Positions 6,789 to 12,745 are shown, counted from the stretch's first letter. The stretch: DNA of 13,529 bases from Clostridium_AD sp047624165 (GCA_047624165.1 JBLHPD010000135.1:1-13529); one strand, 5' to 3'. Numbers and translations: made by a program. The notes: generated by a model from the letters alone, not told the origin.

Positions 6789-7952
6789 TTAGAAAGCAGC
6801 TTTATATATATTTAGTACATCCTGTGCATCTAGTGGTTTGAAGCTTCCAAGTTTTCCGCGCATAGTAGCTTGGTTTGCCATTTCTTCTAGTCTTTCTTCC
6901 TTAATTCCAACTTCTCTTAAAGTAGAAGGTATTCTTAATGATGCAAAGTGCTCTCTTGTCTTTTTAATAGCATTATGAGCTATTTCATATTTGTCACAAC
7001 TTTCATCAAGTCCCCAAATATTAACTCCATATTCAACAAACTTGTTTACTGTATTATCATTTAGTGCATACTCCATCCAATGTGGTGTTAAAATTGCAAG
7101 ACCAACTCCATGAGTAATATCATAGAATGCACTTAACTCATGCTCCATTCCATGAACACTCCACTCTGTTTCTTTTCCATAACTTAATAGACCATTTATA
7201 GCAAGACTTGAGGTCCACATTAAGTTTGCTCTTGCTTCATAATTTGTAGGGTCAGACATTGCTATTTCTCCATATTTTATACAAGTTTTAAGAAGTGCTT
7301 CTGCCATTCTATTTTGCATAAAAGCTTCATTGGTATTACTGAAGTACACTTCAAAAATATGACTCATTATATCAGCTGTACCTGCTGCTGTTTGATTTAC
7401 AGGCACTGAAAATGTATAAGTAGGGTCTAATATTGAAAACTTAGGTGCCATATATTTATTAAAAGTGGCTAATTTTTCACTAGTTTCTATATTTGTAATT
7501 ACTGCTCCTGCATCCATTTCAGAACCTGTAGCTGCTAATGTTAGTATAGTTGCAATTGGAAGAACTTTATTTATTTTTCTTGGATCAAGTACAATGTCCC
7601 ATGCATCACCATCATAATAATAGCCAGCTGCTATTACCTTTGAGCAGTCAATTACACTTCCTCCACCTACAGCAAGTATAAGTTCAACTTTATTTTCTCT
7701 GCATATTTCAATCCCTTTTTTTACGCTCGATATTCTTGGGTTAGGCTCTACACCTGATAACTCGAAGAAGTTTATTTCATTTTTGTTAAATATATCTGTG
7801 ATTTTACCATATAATCCACTTTTCTTTATGCTACCACCACCGTAAACAAGCAAAACTTTAGAACCATATTTCTTTACGTTTTCTGCAAGTTGATCTATTT
7901 TATCTTTTCCAAAAAATATTTCTGTCTGTATTGAATAATCAAAATTTAACAT
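6789..7952 (-). CDS. bdhA: Iron-containing alcohol dehydrogenase, NAD(P)H butanol dehydrogenase type
   Basis: A 387-residue group III metal-dependent alcohol dehydrogenase, very like clostridial BdhA/BdhB and E. coli YqhD, which reduce aldehydes such as butyraldehyde to alcohols. The nucleotide-binding region has VYGGGS (36-41) and GGGSVIDCSKVIA (96-108). Metal ligands are visible as Asp194 and His198 (GTADIMSH), His267 (VHGMEH) and His281 (DITHG). ATGSEMD (141-147) is the usual substrate/cofactor loop. Length matches the family and the frame is intact; the ribosome site is AAAGGGG before the ATG. It lies 32 bases after the upstream nitroreductase, so the two are almost certainly one transcript. 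The context (nitroreductases, MarR) suggests aldehyde detoxification rather than, or besides, solvent production. Confidence 0.9.
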   Translation of the reverse strand: MLNFDYSIQTEIFFGKDKIDQLAENVKKYGSKVLLVYGGGSIKKSGLYGKITDIFNKNEINFFELSGVEPNPRISSVKKGIEICRENKVELILAVGGGSVIDCSKVIAAGYYYDGDAWDIVLDPRKINKVLPIATILTLAATGSEMDAGAVITNIETSEKLATFNKYMAPKFSILDPTYTFSVPVNQTAAGTADIMSHIFEVYFSNTNEAFMQNRMAEALLKTCIKYGEIAMSDPTNYEARANLMWTSSLAINGLLSYGKETEWSVHGMEHELSAFYDITHGVGLAILTPHWMEYALNDNTVNKFVEYGVNIWGLDESCDKYEIAHNAIKKTREHFASLRIPSTLREVGIKEERLEEMANQATMRGKLGSFKPLDAQDVLNIYKAAF

Positions 7953-7984
7953 TTTATAATCCCCTTTATTTTAAAATTAATTTT

Positions 7985-8539
7985 TTATCTGATATAATTT
8001 ATAACATCTTTATTTCTCTTTGATGGCCCTAAAATACTATCATTCGCTTTATGTCCTATGGCTACAGCATAAAATGGTTTATATCCATTAGGTAGTCCTA
8101 ATTTTTTAACTTCATCACTAAGTGAAAAGAAAAATTTAATAAGGCCTATCCATACTGTTCCAAGACCAATACTTTCACTAGCTATTAACATATTTTCTAT
8201 GGCTGCTGAGCAATCAACTAAAGATGAACTAACATCTTCTTTACCTGAAACTATTATTAGAGTAGGTGCATCATAAAATATATTTACAACGTTCTTTCCA
8301 ATATTTACTATGACTTCATCATCACTTTTACGCATCACTTCTTTTGACTTATCACTTATATGGGTAATTATTTCTTTATTTTGTATTACTGTAAAATGCC
8401 ATGGTTGTGAATTGTTTGCAGTAGGTGCTTGTATACCAGCCGCTAGTATTGTTTGTAATTCCTCCTCACCTATTTGCTTGTCTGTATACTTTCTTGTGCT
8501 TCTTCTATTTTCTATTGCTTTAAGTACTTGATTTTCCAT
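7985..8539 (-). CDS. Nitroreductase family protein
   Basis: A 184-residue FMN-dependent nitroreductase-fold enzyme, more distant from NfsB than the other copy. Visible are ENRRSTRKY near the N-terminus, APTANNSQPWHFTV (FMN site), CSAAIENMLIASESIGLG and GLPNGYKPFYAVAIGHK near the end. I start it at 8539 because AAGGAG lies nine bases before that ATG. A longer frame back to 8614 adds 25 Lys/Asn-rich residues without family similarity or a ribosome site. It is the first gene after the MarR terminator and is followed closely by the alcohol dehydrogenase. An operator matching the one before marR lies 90 bases upstream, pointing to MarR control. Substrate unknown; quinones, nitro compounds or enoates are typical. 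Confidence 0.86.
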   Translation of the reverse strand: MENQVLKAIENRRSTRKYTDKQIGEEELQTILAAGIQAPTANNSQPWHFTVIQNKEIITHISDKSKEVMRKSDDEVIVNIGKNVVNIFYDAPTLIIVSGKEDVSSSLVDCSAAIENMLIASESIGLGTVWIGLIKFFFSLSDEVKKLGLPNGYKPFYAVAIGHKANDSILGPSKRNKDVINYIR

Positions 8540-8628
8540 ATGTTTACGCTCCTTATTAATATTAGATTTATTTATACATAACTTATTTTTAAAAATTATT
8601 CTTTTTACAAACATTCATAAATTCTTAC

Positions 8629-8642
8629 GTACGTGTACGAAC
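8629..8642. promoter_or_regulatory. MarR operator upstream of the nitroreductase operon
   Basis: GTACGTGTACGAAC agrees at 12 of 14 positions with GTTCGTGTATGAAC at 9115-9128 and is partly palindromic (GTTC..GAAC type). It lies between the marR terminator and the nitroreductase start and overlaps a possible -10 (TATAGT on the minus strand, about 8646-8641). Confidence 0.6.
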
Positions 8643-8653
8643 TATAACATATT

Positions 8654-8699
8654 GAAAAAAGCTTTTACAGCATTCCTTCAAGATTGCTTAAAGCTTTTT
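8654..8699 (-). terminator. Terminator overlapping the end of marR
   Basis: On the minus strand AAAGCTTT and AGCA arms pair with TGCT and AAAGCTTT around a short loop, followed by TTTTTT. The stem includes the last codons of marR, whose stop is at 8667-8665. It should separate the marR message from the downstream operon. Confidence 0.6.
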
Positions 8700-9099
8700 C
8701 TATGTCATTTTCAAAGGTATTCCATTGATCTTTATCAAAATTCTTTTGTAATAAATTAAAGAATTCATCTTCAATTTCATATAGTTTTTCCTTAATAATA
8801 TTAGCTTCAGGGGTTAAACTTATGTACACACTCCTTTTATCTTCAGAACAACTACACTTTTTAATGAATCCTTGATTCTCATATTTTACAATAATATCTG
8901 ATAAAGAGGACTTAGAAATTTTCCAAATATTTGATATTTCGTTAAAAAGCAATGGAGTTCCATCTCCTGAAAGAATATAGAATAATGGAACATGATTCCT
9001 CAGAATTGGCAATCTTTCTTCAGTTATTCTTTTTATAATATATTTATCAGAAATATTACAAATCTCATTAATCTTTCTAATAATGCACTTATCTTGCAT
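8665..9099 (-). CDS. MarR-family transcriptional regulator
   Basis: A 144-residue winged-helix repressor, typical in length for the family. Dimerisation helices flank a helix-turn-helix at about 52-75 (LLFNEISNIWKISKSSLSDI) and a wing at 87-96 (DKRSVYISLT). Such regulators usually leave DNA when they bind phenolics, quinones or other ligands, or when cysteines are oxidised. This one has Cys82 and Cys84 (KKCSCSEDKR) next to the wing, so redox sensing is possible but unproven. A strong promoter lies at 9143-9171 with an operator just downstream of it, which implies autorepression. The same site precedes the nitroreductase operon. Start chosen from GAGGTGA before the ATG. Function confident at family level; target assignment inferred from shared sites. 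Confidence 0.88.
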   Translation of the reverse strand: MQDKCIIRKINEICNISDKYIIKRITEERLPILRNHVPLFYILSGDGTPLLFNEISNIWKISKSSLSDIIVKYENQGFIKKCSCSEDKRSVYISLTPEANIIKEKLYEIEDEFFNLLQKNFDKDQWNTFENDIEKALSNLEGML

Positions 9100-9114
9100 T
9101 TTCTCACCTCATTC

Positions 9115-9128
9115 GTTCGTGTATGAAC
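9115..9128. promoter_or_regulatory. MarR operator upstream of marR
   Basis: GTTCGTGTATGAAC is a near-perfect palindrome (GTTC..GAAC) 16 bases before the marR start and downstream of its -10 box, where bound repressor would block transcription. A close copy lies at 8629-8642. Confidence 0.65.
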
Positions 9129-9142
9129 TTGTTTGTAAGCTG

Positions 9143-9171
9143 ACTTTAACATAATTATTGAGTGTTGTCAA
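9143..9171 (-). promoter_or_regulatory. Sigma-A-type promoter of marR
   Basis: On the minus strand TTGACA (9171-9166), a 17-base spacer and TAAAGT (9148-9143) form a near-consensus promoter. Predicted transcription starts about 9136, just before the operator at 9115-9128. Confidence 0.75.
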
Positions 9172-9330
9172 TTACTATTTCATTTTAAATTTTCTTCGCC
9201 CAAATCAAAAAACTCGCTTTACAGAGAGTTCTTATTACGTTAATTATATTAGTAATACGTTTTCCATAATCCCAGTTCCCCCCCCTAACATTACTCACAT
9301 AATCACATATTTGGTAAAAATTTCAGGTGG

Positions 9331-9514
9331 ATGAAGTTGGCTAACAATGAATTTTTGACTTCTCTTAATTCAGCTTTAAAGAACGTGACCATCCGATCTA
9401 AAGAATTTATTAATCAAGAGGAAGGAGTATCCTTAAAGGTAGCATTAGATTGAAGCTGTGAGCGGTTTAAGAACAGTGGATCATTATGATAGAACTATTC
9501 AATTAATAGATTAA
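9331..9514 (+). pseudogene. Small unknown gene with a frameshift
   Basis: An ATG after AGGTGG opens 40 codons (starts MKLANNEFLTSL, then VTIRSKEF, ends SLKVALD) before TGA at 9451. Dropping one T at 9451 lets the frame continue as EAVSGLRTVDHYDRTIQLID to a TAA at 9512, giving a more natural small, charged, helical protein of about 60 residues. I do not recognise the family. It could be a small mobile-element protein given the surroundings. No promoter was found. Confidence 0.4.
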
Positions 9515-9597
9515 TTGATTTGGATAATAATTCTAGTCTCTTTTCTTTTTAAAGCTCTTCTACGGTTTTCATACATATGATTTGATATTTATACAAT

Positions 9598-9632
9598 AAA
9601 AAGAACTGATTAATATTACATCAGTTCTTTTA
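9598..9632. terminator. Bidirectional-looking terminator hairpin
   Basis: AAAAGAACTGAT (9599-9610) pairs perfectly with ATCAGTTCTTTT (9620-9631) around a 9-base loop. The A and T ends allow use on either strand. It follows the broken small ORF. Confidence 0.65.
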
Positions 9633-9674
9633 AGGGGTTATATTAAATTTATATTTAATTAAAGGGGGACTCTA

Positions 9675-9788
9675 ATTAAAAAATCAATTACTTTCTATGT
9701 ACTTATAATAACAATTTTATATGTCATTACAGTGACAAAATTAAAAATTAGTTGTAAATTAGTATTGGAAATTAATGTGCAAATATAG
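9675..9788 (+). CDS. Possible small membrane peptide with AUU start
   Basis: AGGGGG (9663-9668) lies 6 bases before AUU at 9675, which opens 37 codons. After two Lys comes a hydrophobic span, SITFYVLIITILYVITV, long enough to cross a membrane, then a short polar tail. There is no ATG, GTG or TTG start near the ribosome site. The same spacing to an AUU occurs at 11003. It is unrecognised and may be a chance ORF. Confidence 0.25.
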   Translation: MKKSITFYVLIITILYVITVTKLKISCKLVLEINVQI

Positions 9789-9908
9789 TTTATTTAAGAC
9801 TAAATATTTATATAGGTGAGAATGAAGTGATATTTGATCAAAAGATACTATTAATCGGATAATTCATAAGGTGGGGTAACTCACCTTTATTTCGGCAAGG
9901 TCTGTTAT

Positions 9909-9936
9909 TTGAAAAATATAGTGAACATGTTATAAT
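9909..9936 (+). promoter_or_regulatory. Promoter of the DUF6440-type gene
   Basis: TTGAAA (9909-9914), a 16-base spacer and a perfect TATAAT (9931-9936). It lies about 120 bases before the start at 10055. Confidence 0.5.
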
Positions 9937-10054
9937 TTAATTATAGGTTACACATATTCTGAAAATACGATACATACAACATTGTATTTTATTGTAAAGT
10001 AAAAATAATTTGTATAGCATACAGATAAATAGTAATTTAATGGAGGGATTTTAT

Positions 10055-10240
10055 ATGTTTGGGAAAGAAAAAAAAGAAAAGAGATTTGTTATTAAAGAAG
10101 AACAGTCATTAGGATTTGGTGCAGTATATATTGTTGTTGATACTCAGACAGGAGTTAATTACTTAACGACTGTTGGAGCTGGTCTGAATGGAATGACACC
10201 ATTATTAGATTCAGATGGTAAGGTAGTAGTTGATAGATAA
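10055..10240 (+). CDS. DUF6440-family small protein
   Basis: A 61-residue protein of unknown function, common in Firmicutes. After a Lys-rich start (MFGKEKKEKRF) it shows the family's conserved pattern of a beta strand and DxxTGVNYL (VDTQTGVNYLTT), then GLNGMTPLLDSDGKVVVD. It is probably a small beta-rich cytosolic protein; there is no signal peptide or membrane segment. Start placed at 10055 because GGAGGG lies ten bases upstream; a frame extending back to 10010 has no ribosome site of its own. A promoter at 9909-9936 precedes it and repeat R2 follows it. Role unknown. Confidence 0.72.
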   Translation: MFGKEKKEKRFVIKEEQSLGFGAVYIVVDTQTGVNYLTTVGAGLNGMTPLLDSDGKVVVDR

Positions 10241-10300
10241 ATTTCAATTTATTGGGTTGAATTAACATAGTTTTAGACTCAGTTATTTGGCATCTTTCAT

Positions 10301-10400
10301 TAGAAAGTGAAAACCTCCAGTTTTTACCACGACCTCGGAGGTCGTTACATAAACTGGAAGTGAATGTTTGCTTCAAAAATTGAAAACTAAGTGGATCTAC
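10301..10400. repeat. Two-hairpin repeat R2 (upstream of GNAT gene)
   Basis: Hairpin A is GTGAAAAC (10307-10314) with GTTTTTAC (10320-10327). Hairpin B is the perfect palindrome ACGACCTCGGAGGTCGT (10329-10345). CCAGTTT (10317-10323) could instead pair with AAACTGG (10351-10357), which would enclose hairpin B and disrupt hairpin A. The right part has GGAAGTGAA and a sequence like the S1 tail (GAAAACTAAGTGGA). The element ends just before the acetyltransferase's ribosome site, so it could act as a leader. Confidence 0.7.
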
Positions 10401-10416
10401 GAAAGGATGTGGGATA

Positions 10417-10941
10417 ATGATATTATATACAGAAAGATTAATTCTTCGCCCCTGGCAGGAATCGGACGCAGAAGACTTATATGAATATGCTAAGGATCCA
10501 CAAGTAGGACCAATAGCAGGCTGGCCACCACATACTAGTGTGGAAAATAGCCGTGATATTATTAAAAATGTACTTGCTGTTGAAGAAACATATGCGGTGT
10601 GCCTAAAGGAAAATAATAAGGCAATCGGAAGCATTGGCTTGATGATAGGTAAAGCAAGTAACATTGGCATAACTGATAATGAGGGAGAAATCGGATACTG
10701 GATTGGTGCTCCATTCTGGGGACAGGGACTTATACCAGAGGCTTGCAAAGAACTTGTCCGTCATGGCTTTGAAGATTTGAACCTTAAAAAACTATGGTGT
10801 GGATATTTTGAAGGATATGAAAAATCCAAGAGAGTACAGGAAAAGTGTGGATTTATTTATCATCACACCAATAAAGACATTCATTGGAAACTGATGAACG
10901 ACACACGCACAGAATGTATTACTTGTTTGAAAAAACGGTAA
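10417..10941 (+). CDS. GNAT family N-acetyltransferase
   Basis: A 174-residue acetyltransferase of the RimJ/RimL-like GNAT group, which moves acetyl from acetyl-CoA to an amine on a protein or small molecule. The opening TERLILRPWQESDAEDLY is the group's typical first strand and helix. Motif A for acetyl-CoA is EIGYWIGAPFWGQGLIPEA, followed by LVRHGFEDLNLKKLWC and NxxS-like EKSKRVQEKCGF (motif B). Complete length, no frameshift. The ATG at 10417 follows AAAGGATG. The leader carries repeat R2. The next gene starts about 60 bases downstream and may be co-transcribed. GC content seems slightly higher than its neighbours, in line with separate acquisition. Substrate unknown; antibiotic or toxin acetylation is possible but not shown. 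Confidence 0.86.
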   Translation: MILYTERLILRPWQESDAEDLYEYAKDPQVGPIAGWPPHTSVENSRDIIKNVLAVEETYAVCLKENNKAIGSIGLMIGKASNIGITDNEGEIGYWIGAPFWGQGLIPEACKELVRHGFEDLNLKKLWCGYFEGYEKSKRVQEKCGFIYHHTNKDIHWKLMNDTRTECITCLKKR

Positions 10942-11002
10942 AGATAAGGGAAAGTGTCTTGTTGTGAAAGATATTAAAATTCGTATTTAGGAGGGTAAGG
11001 CT

Positions 11003-11551
11003 ATTAAAAACATTGCTAATATTATAACATTTTTACGAATTGCGTTTGCAGTTGTAATGGTCTTAGTTAACCCTTTTTCTGCAATATTTTGGTTATGCTA
11101 TCTTGGAGGCGGTTTAAGTGATATGCTTGATGGATTTATTGCTAGAAAGTTGAAACTGCAATCGAACTTTGGAGCTAAATTAGATAGCATTGCAGATTTG
11201 ATTTTTGCAATGGCTATTTTTATTGTAATCACAATCAATATAAATTTACCTATATGGATATGGGCATGCGTAATTCTGGTGGCAGTAATACGAATTGTAA
11301 GTTATTGTATTGGTTTCTATAAATATCATACCTTTTCTTCCATACATACATACTTAAATAAAATAACAGGGGCATTAATATTTATGTTTCTGCTTCTTTA
11401 TGCCATTTTTTCAATAGAGTTCACTGGAGTTATTATATGTGTAGCCGCATTCCTGTCATCATTTGAAGAATTATTGCTGACGGTGAAATCCAAAGAATTA
11501 AACCGACATAGCAAAGGCTTTTCTGTCTCTAATATTTTTTTTGTAGAGTAA
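11003..11551 (+). CDS. CDP-alcohol phosphatidyltransferase family protein, AUU start
   Basis: A membrane enzyme of the PgsA-like family, which swaps CMP of a CDP-lipid (or CDP-alcohol) for another alcohol. The signature DxxDGxxARx8GxxxDxxxD is complete: DMLDGFIARK, then FGAKLDSIAD. It has about five hydrophobic membrane segments. The first ATG (11057) would cut off part of the first helix. Upstream codons in the same frame read KNIANIITFLRIAFAVVMV, the normal family N-terminus, and AGGAGGG (10989-10995) sits 7 bases before AUU at 11003. That gives 182 residues. No ATG, GTG or TTG fits. Members like this are often annotated pgsA-like in clostridia, but the lipid product is not known. It probably shares a transcript with the acetyltransferase. 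Confidence 0.82.
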   Translation: MKNIANIITFLRIAFAVVMVLVNPFSAIFWLCYLGGGLSDMLDGFIARKLKLQSNFGAKLDSIADLIFAMAIFIVITININLPIWIWACVILVAVIRIVSYCIGFYKYHTFSSIHTYLNKITGALIFMFLLLYAIFSIEFTGVIICVAAFLSSFEELLLTVKSKELNRHSKGFSVSNIFFVE

Positions 11552-11650
11552 ATTAGCATTTTAGGGTGGTGTTTAGCATTCTGTTACTTTTTTCTTATCT
11601 AAACAAATAAGTAAAAAAGCATTTAATTAAATTTTAATCTAATGATTGTA

Positions 11651-11714
11651 CCTGGTAATTTTCTGGACCTCGGAGGTTCTAGAGGGGAACGAAGGAACCC
11701 TCTTATTTACTAGG
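11651..11714 (+). promoter_or_regulatory. Predicted three-way-junction leader RNA (R4), unknown class
   Basis: Three helices fit one junction. P1 is CCTGGTAA (11651-11658) with TTACTAGG (11707-11714), with one GU pair. P2 is GGACCT (11665-11670) with AGGTTC (11674-11679), loop CGG. P3 is AGAGGG (11681-11686) with CCCTCT (11698-11703), loop GAACGAAGGAA. A terminator follows 12 bases later, then the methyltransferase, which is the usual layout of a riboswitch or attenuator. P2 shares ACCTCGGAGGT with repeats R1-R3, and the P3 loop resembles the S1 loop. I could not assign it to a known riboswitch class. Confidence 0.5.
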
Positions 11715-11726
11715 ATTGTAATAATG

Positions 11727-11762
11727 AAAAAGATAGTAGGGCTTGCCTTATTATCTTTTTTA
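11727..11762 (+). terminator. Rho-independent terminator upstream of methyltransferase
   Basis: AAAGATAGTAGG (11729-11740) pairs with CTTATTATCTTT (11747-11758 region, two GU pairs) around GCTTGC, followed by TTTTTT. It could end the phosphatidyltransferase transcript or be the expression platform of the structured leader. Confidence 0.72.
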
Positions 11763-11883
11763 AAGCAAGCGGTTCTTTATGGGTGAAGCAACAATATATT
11801 TCGATGATGATAATTTATGATAAAATATAAAGTAAATATAGGATTTAATAATTTAATGTTCATTTATAACATAGGAGGAAAAT

Positions 11884-12477
11884 ATGGATCATAATCATTC
11901 AAAAGTTTTTAATGTAATAGCTCCAATATATGCTAAGTTTTACGATTATCAAGTAAGATATTATGATGAAACAATAATAAAAGTAGAATATGAAATAGAT
12001 ATAACCCAATATAAAACAGTATTAGATATAGGATGTGGTACTGGTGCATTATCTTATGTTTTATATAAAAATGGTTTAAAAGTAATTGGAATAGATATAG
12101 CAGAAAAGATGGTTGAAAAGTCTAAAGAAAAACTTAAAAATACAGATGTTAAAATCTATAAAGTAGATCCCAATAAGAATTTCCCATTTCCAGACAAAAG
12201 TTTTGATATAGTGATATCATCTTATGTAGTCCATGGATTAAAAGAAGATGATAGGATTAATTTATATAAAGAAGCTTCGAGATTAGCTAAGGAAAAGGTG
12301 ATATTTCATGATTATAATAAAAATAGAGCATTACTTACAACAATTATAGAATGGTTAGAACAAGGAGATTACTTTAATTTTATTAAAGTGGCAGAATCGG
12401 AAATGAAAAAACATTTTAAAAATGTGCGAGTTGTAAATGTATATAAAAGAGCAGCTTGGTATATATTGGAGCCTTAA
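11884..12477 (+). CDS. Class I SAM-dependent methyltransferase
   Basis: A 197-residue UbiE/Methyltransf_11-type enzyme. Motif I is VLDIGCGTG (46-54), followed by VIGIDIAEKM with the acidic ribose-binding residue, then FPFPDKSFDIVISSYVVHGL (motif IV and post-motif). The N-terminal SKVFNVIAPIYAKFYDY resembles the cap region of small-molecule methyltransferases. The acceptor is unknown. AGGAGG lies six bases before the ATG. The frame is complete and very AT-rich in codon use, unlike the nearby acetyltransferase. It stands alone on the plus strand with a terminator and possible leader RNA upstream, so attenuation control is conceivable. It is not closely similar to the methyltransferase at 3097, sharing only general motifs. 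Confidence 0.87.
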   Translation: MDHNHSKVFNVIAPIYAKFYDYQVRYYDETIIKVEYEIDITQYKTVLDIGCGTGALSYVLYKNGLKVIGIDIAEKMVEKSKEKLKNTDVKIYKVDPNKNFPFPDKSFDIVISSYVVHGLKEDDRINLYKEASRLAKEKVIFHDYNKNRALLTTIIEWLEQGDYFNFIKVAESEMKKHFKNVRVVNVYKRAAWYILEP

Positions 12478-12529
12478 GAAATTGTTTTAAATAATGTATG
12501 ATAGAGATTAGATGTGCAACTTGGTAAAG

Positions 12530-12604
12530 TTCATTGTCCCTAAGCTCGACACCATTCGGGTTACCCCTAGTGGTCTTTGCGAGGACTTGAATGAGCTTGT
12601 TTTT
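12530..12604 (+). terminator. Structured hairpin ending in a T tract
   Basis: AAGCTC (12542-12547) pairs with GAGCTT (12593-12598), followed by GTTTTT. Inside, ACCATT-c-GGG (12551-12560) pairs with CCC-c-TAGTGGT (12565-12574). An alternative outer stem uses TCATT and TCC before it with GGA and AATGA after it. It follows the methyltransferase stop by about 50 bases and could terminate it, but the internal structure is more elaborate than a simple terminator. Confidence 0.45.
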
Positions 12605-12620
12605 AATTGAAACGAATAAT

Positions 12621-12637
12621 ACTACTATAATAGTGGT
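12621..12637. promoter_or_regulatory. Near-perfect 17-bp dyad
   Basis: ACTACTAT-a-ATAGTGGT is palindromic apart from one GT pair. A second small dyad, CAAATT-gct-AATTTG, lies at 12651-12665. They may be operator sites or part of the structured block before R3. Confidence 0.3.
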
Positions 12638-12675
12638 TACTCACGACGACCAAATTGCTAATTTGTAATAAATTA

Positions 12676-12745
12676 AAGTAAAAAATTGCAGTTTTTACTA
12701 TGACCTCGGAGGTCGTTACATAAACTGGAGTTTGTGTTTGCTATA
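12676..12745. repeat. Two-hairpin repeat R3 (upstream of 54-codon gene)
   Basis: Hairpin A is GTAAAAA (12678-12684) with TTTTTAC (12692-12698). Hairpin B is GACCTCGGAGGTC (12702-12714). As in R2, CAGTTT can pair instead with AAACTG (12723-12728). From AGTTTTTAC to AAACTGGA it is nearly identical to R2, and GTGTTTGCT follows in both. It ends just before the ribosome site of the next gene. Confidence 0.72.

Larger units (their letters stand above)
9515..10054. other. Intergenic stretch between broken small ORF and DUF6440-type gene
   Basis: It holds the terminator at 9598-9632, a possible small membrane-peptide ORF at 9675-9788, the hairpin AAGGTGGGGTAACTCACCTT (9868-9887, 8-bp stem with GTAA tetraloop) and a promoter at 9909-9936. 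A GTG-started 11-codon frame near 9828 (VIFDQKILLIG) is too short to call. Confidence 0.5.
11552..11883. other. Intergenic stretch with leader RNA and terminator
   Basis: No gene is visible. Apart from the structured element and terminator, it holds an imperfect A/T-only hairpin (about 11586-11620) and an AT-rich run before 11884 with a TATGATAAAAT -10-like sequence near 11817. Confidence 0.5.

Noticed and set aside
7985..8614. Longer 209-residue start for the nitroreductase
   Set aside because: The extra 25 residues have no family similarity, and the ribosome site AAGGAG clearly serves the ATG at 8539.
9828..9862. GTG-started 11-codon ORF (VIFDQKILLIG) after AGGTGAG
   Set aside because: Too short to assign; it may be a remnant of a longer gene, but nothing downstream continues it.
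10155..10748. Minus-strand ORF of 197 codons
   Set aside because: It covers the reverse of the GNAT gene and of repeat R2; its composition is unlike a real protein and the GNAT frame is clearly coding.
11673..11714. preQ1-I riboswitch
   Set aside because: GGAGGTTCTAG and a CCCTC..CTAGG tail are similar, but the loop is too long, the A-rich 3' tail is missing and no queuosine gene follows.
5375..12745. Classical integron attC array
   Set aside because: The repeats lack recognisable R'/R'' boxes of the GTTRRRY type and no IntI-specific insert is visible in the recombinases, so only a looser cassette idea is kept.
5375..12745. CRISPR array
   Set aside because: Copies are kilobases apart and separated by genes, with no regular spacers and no cas genes.
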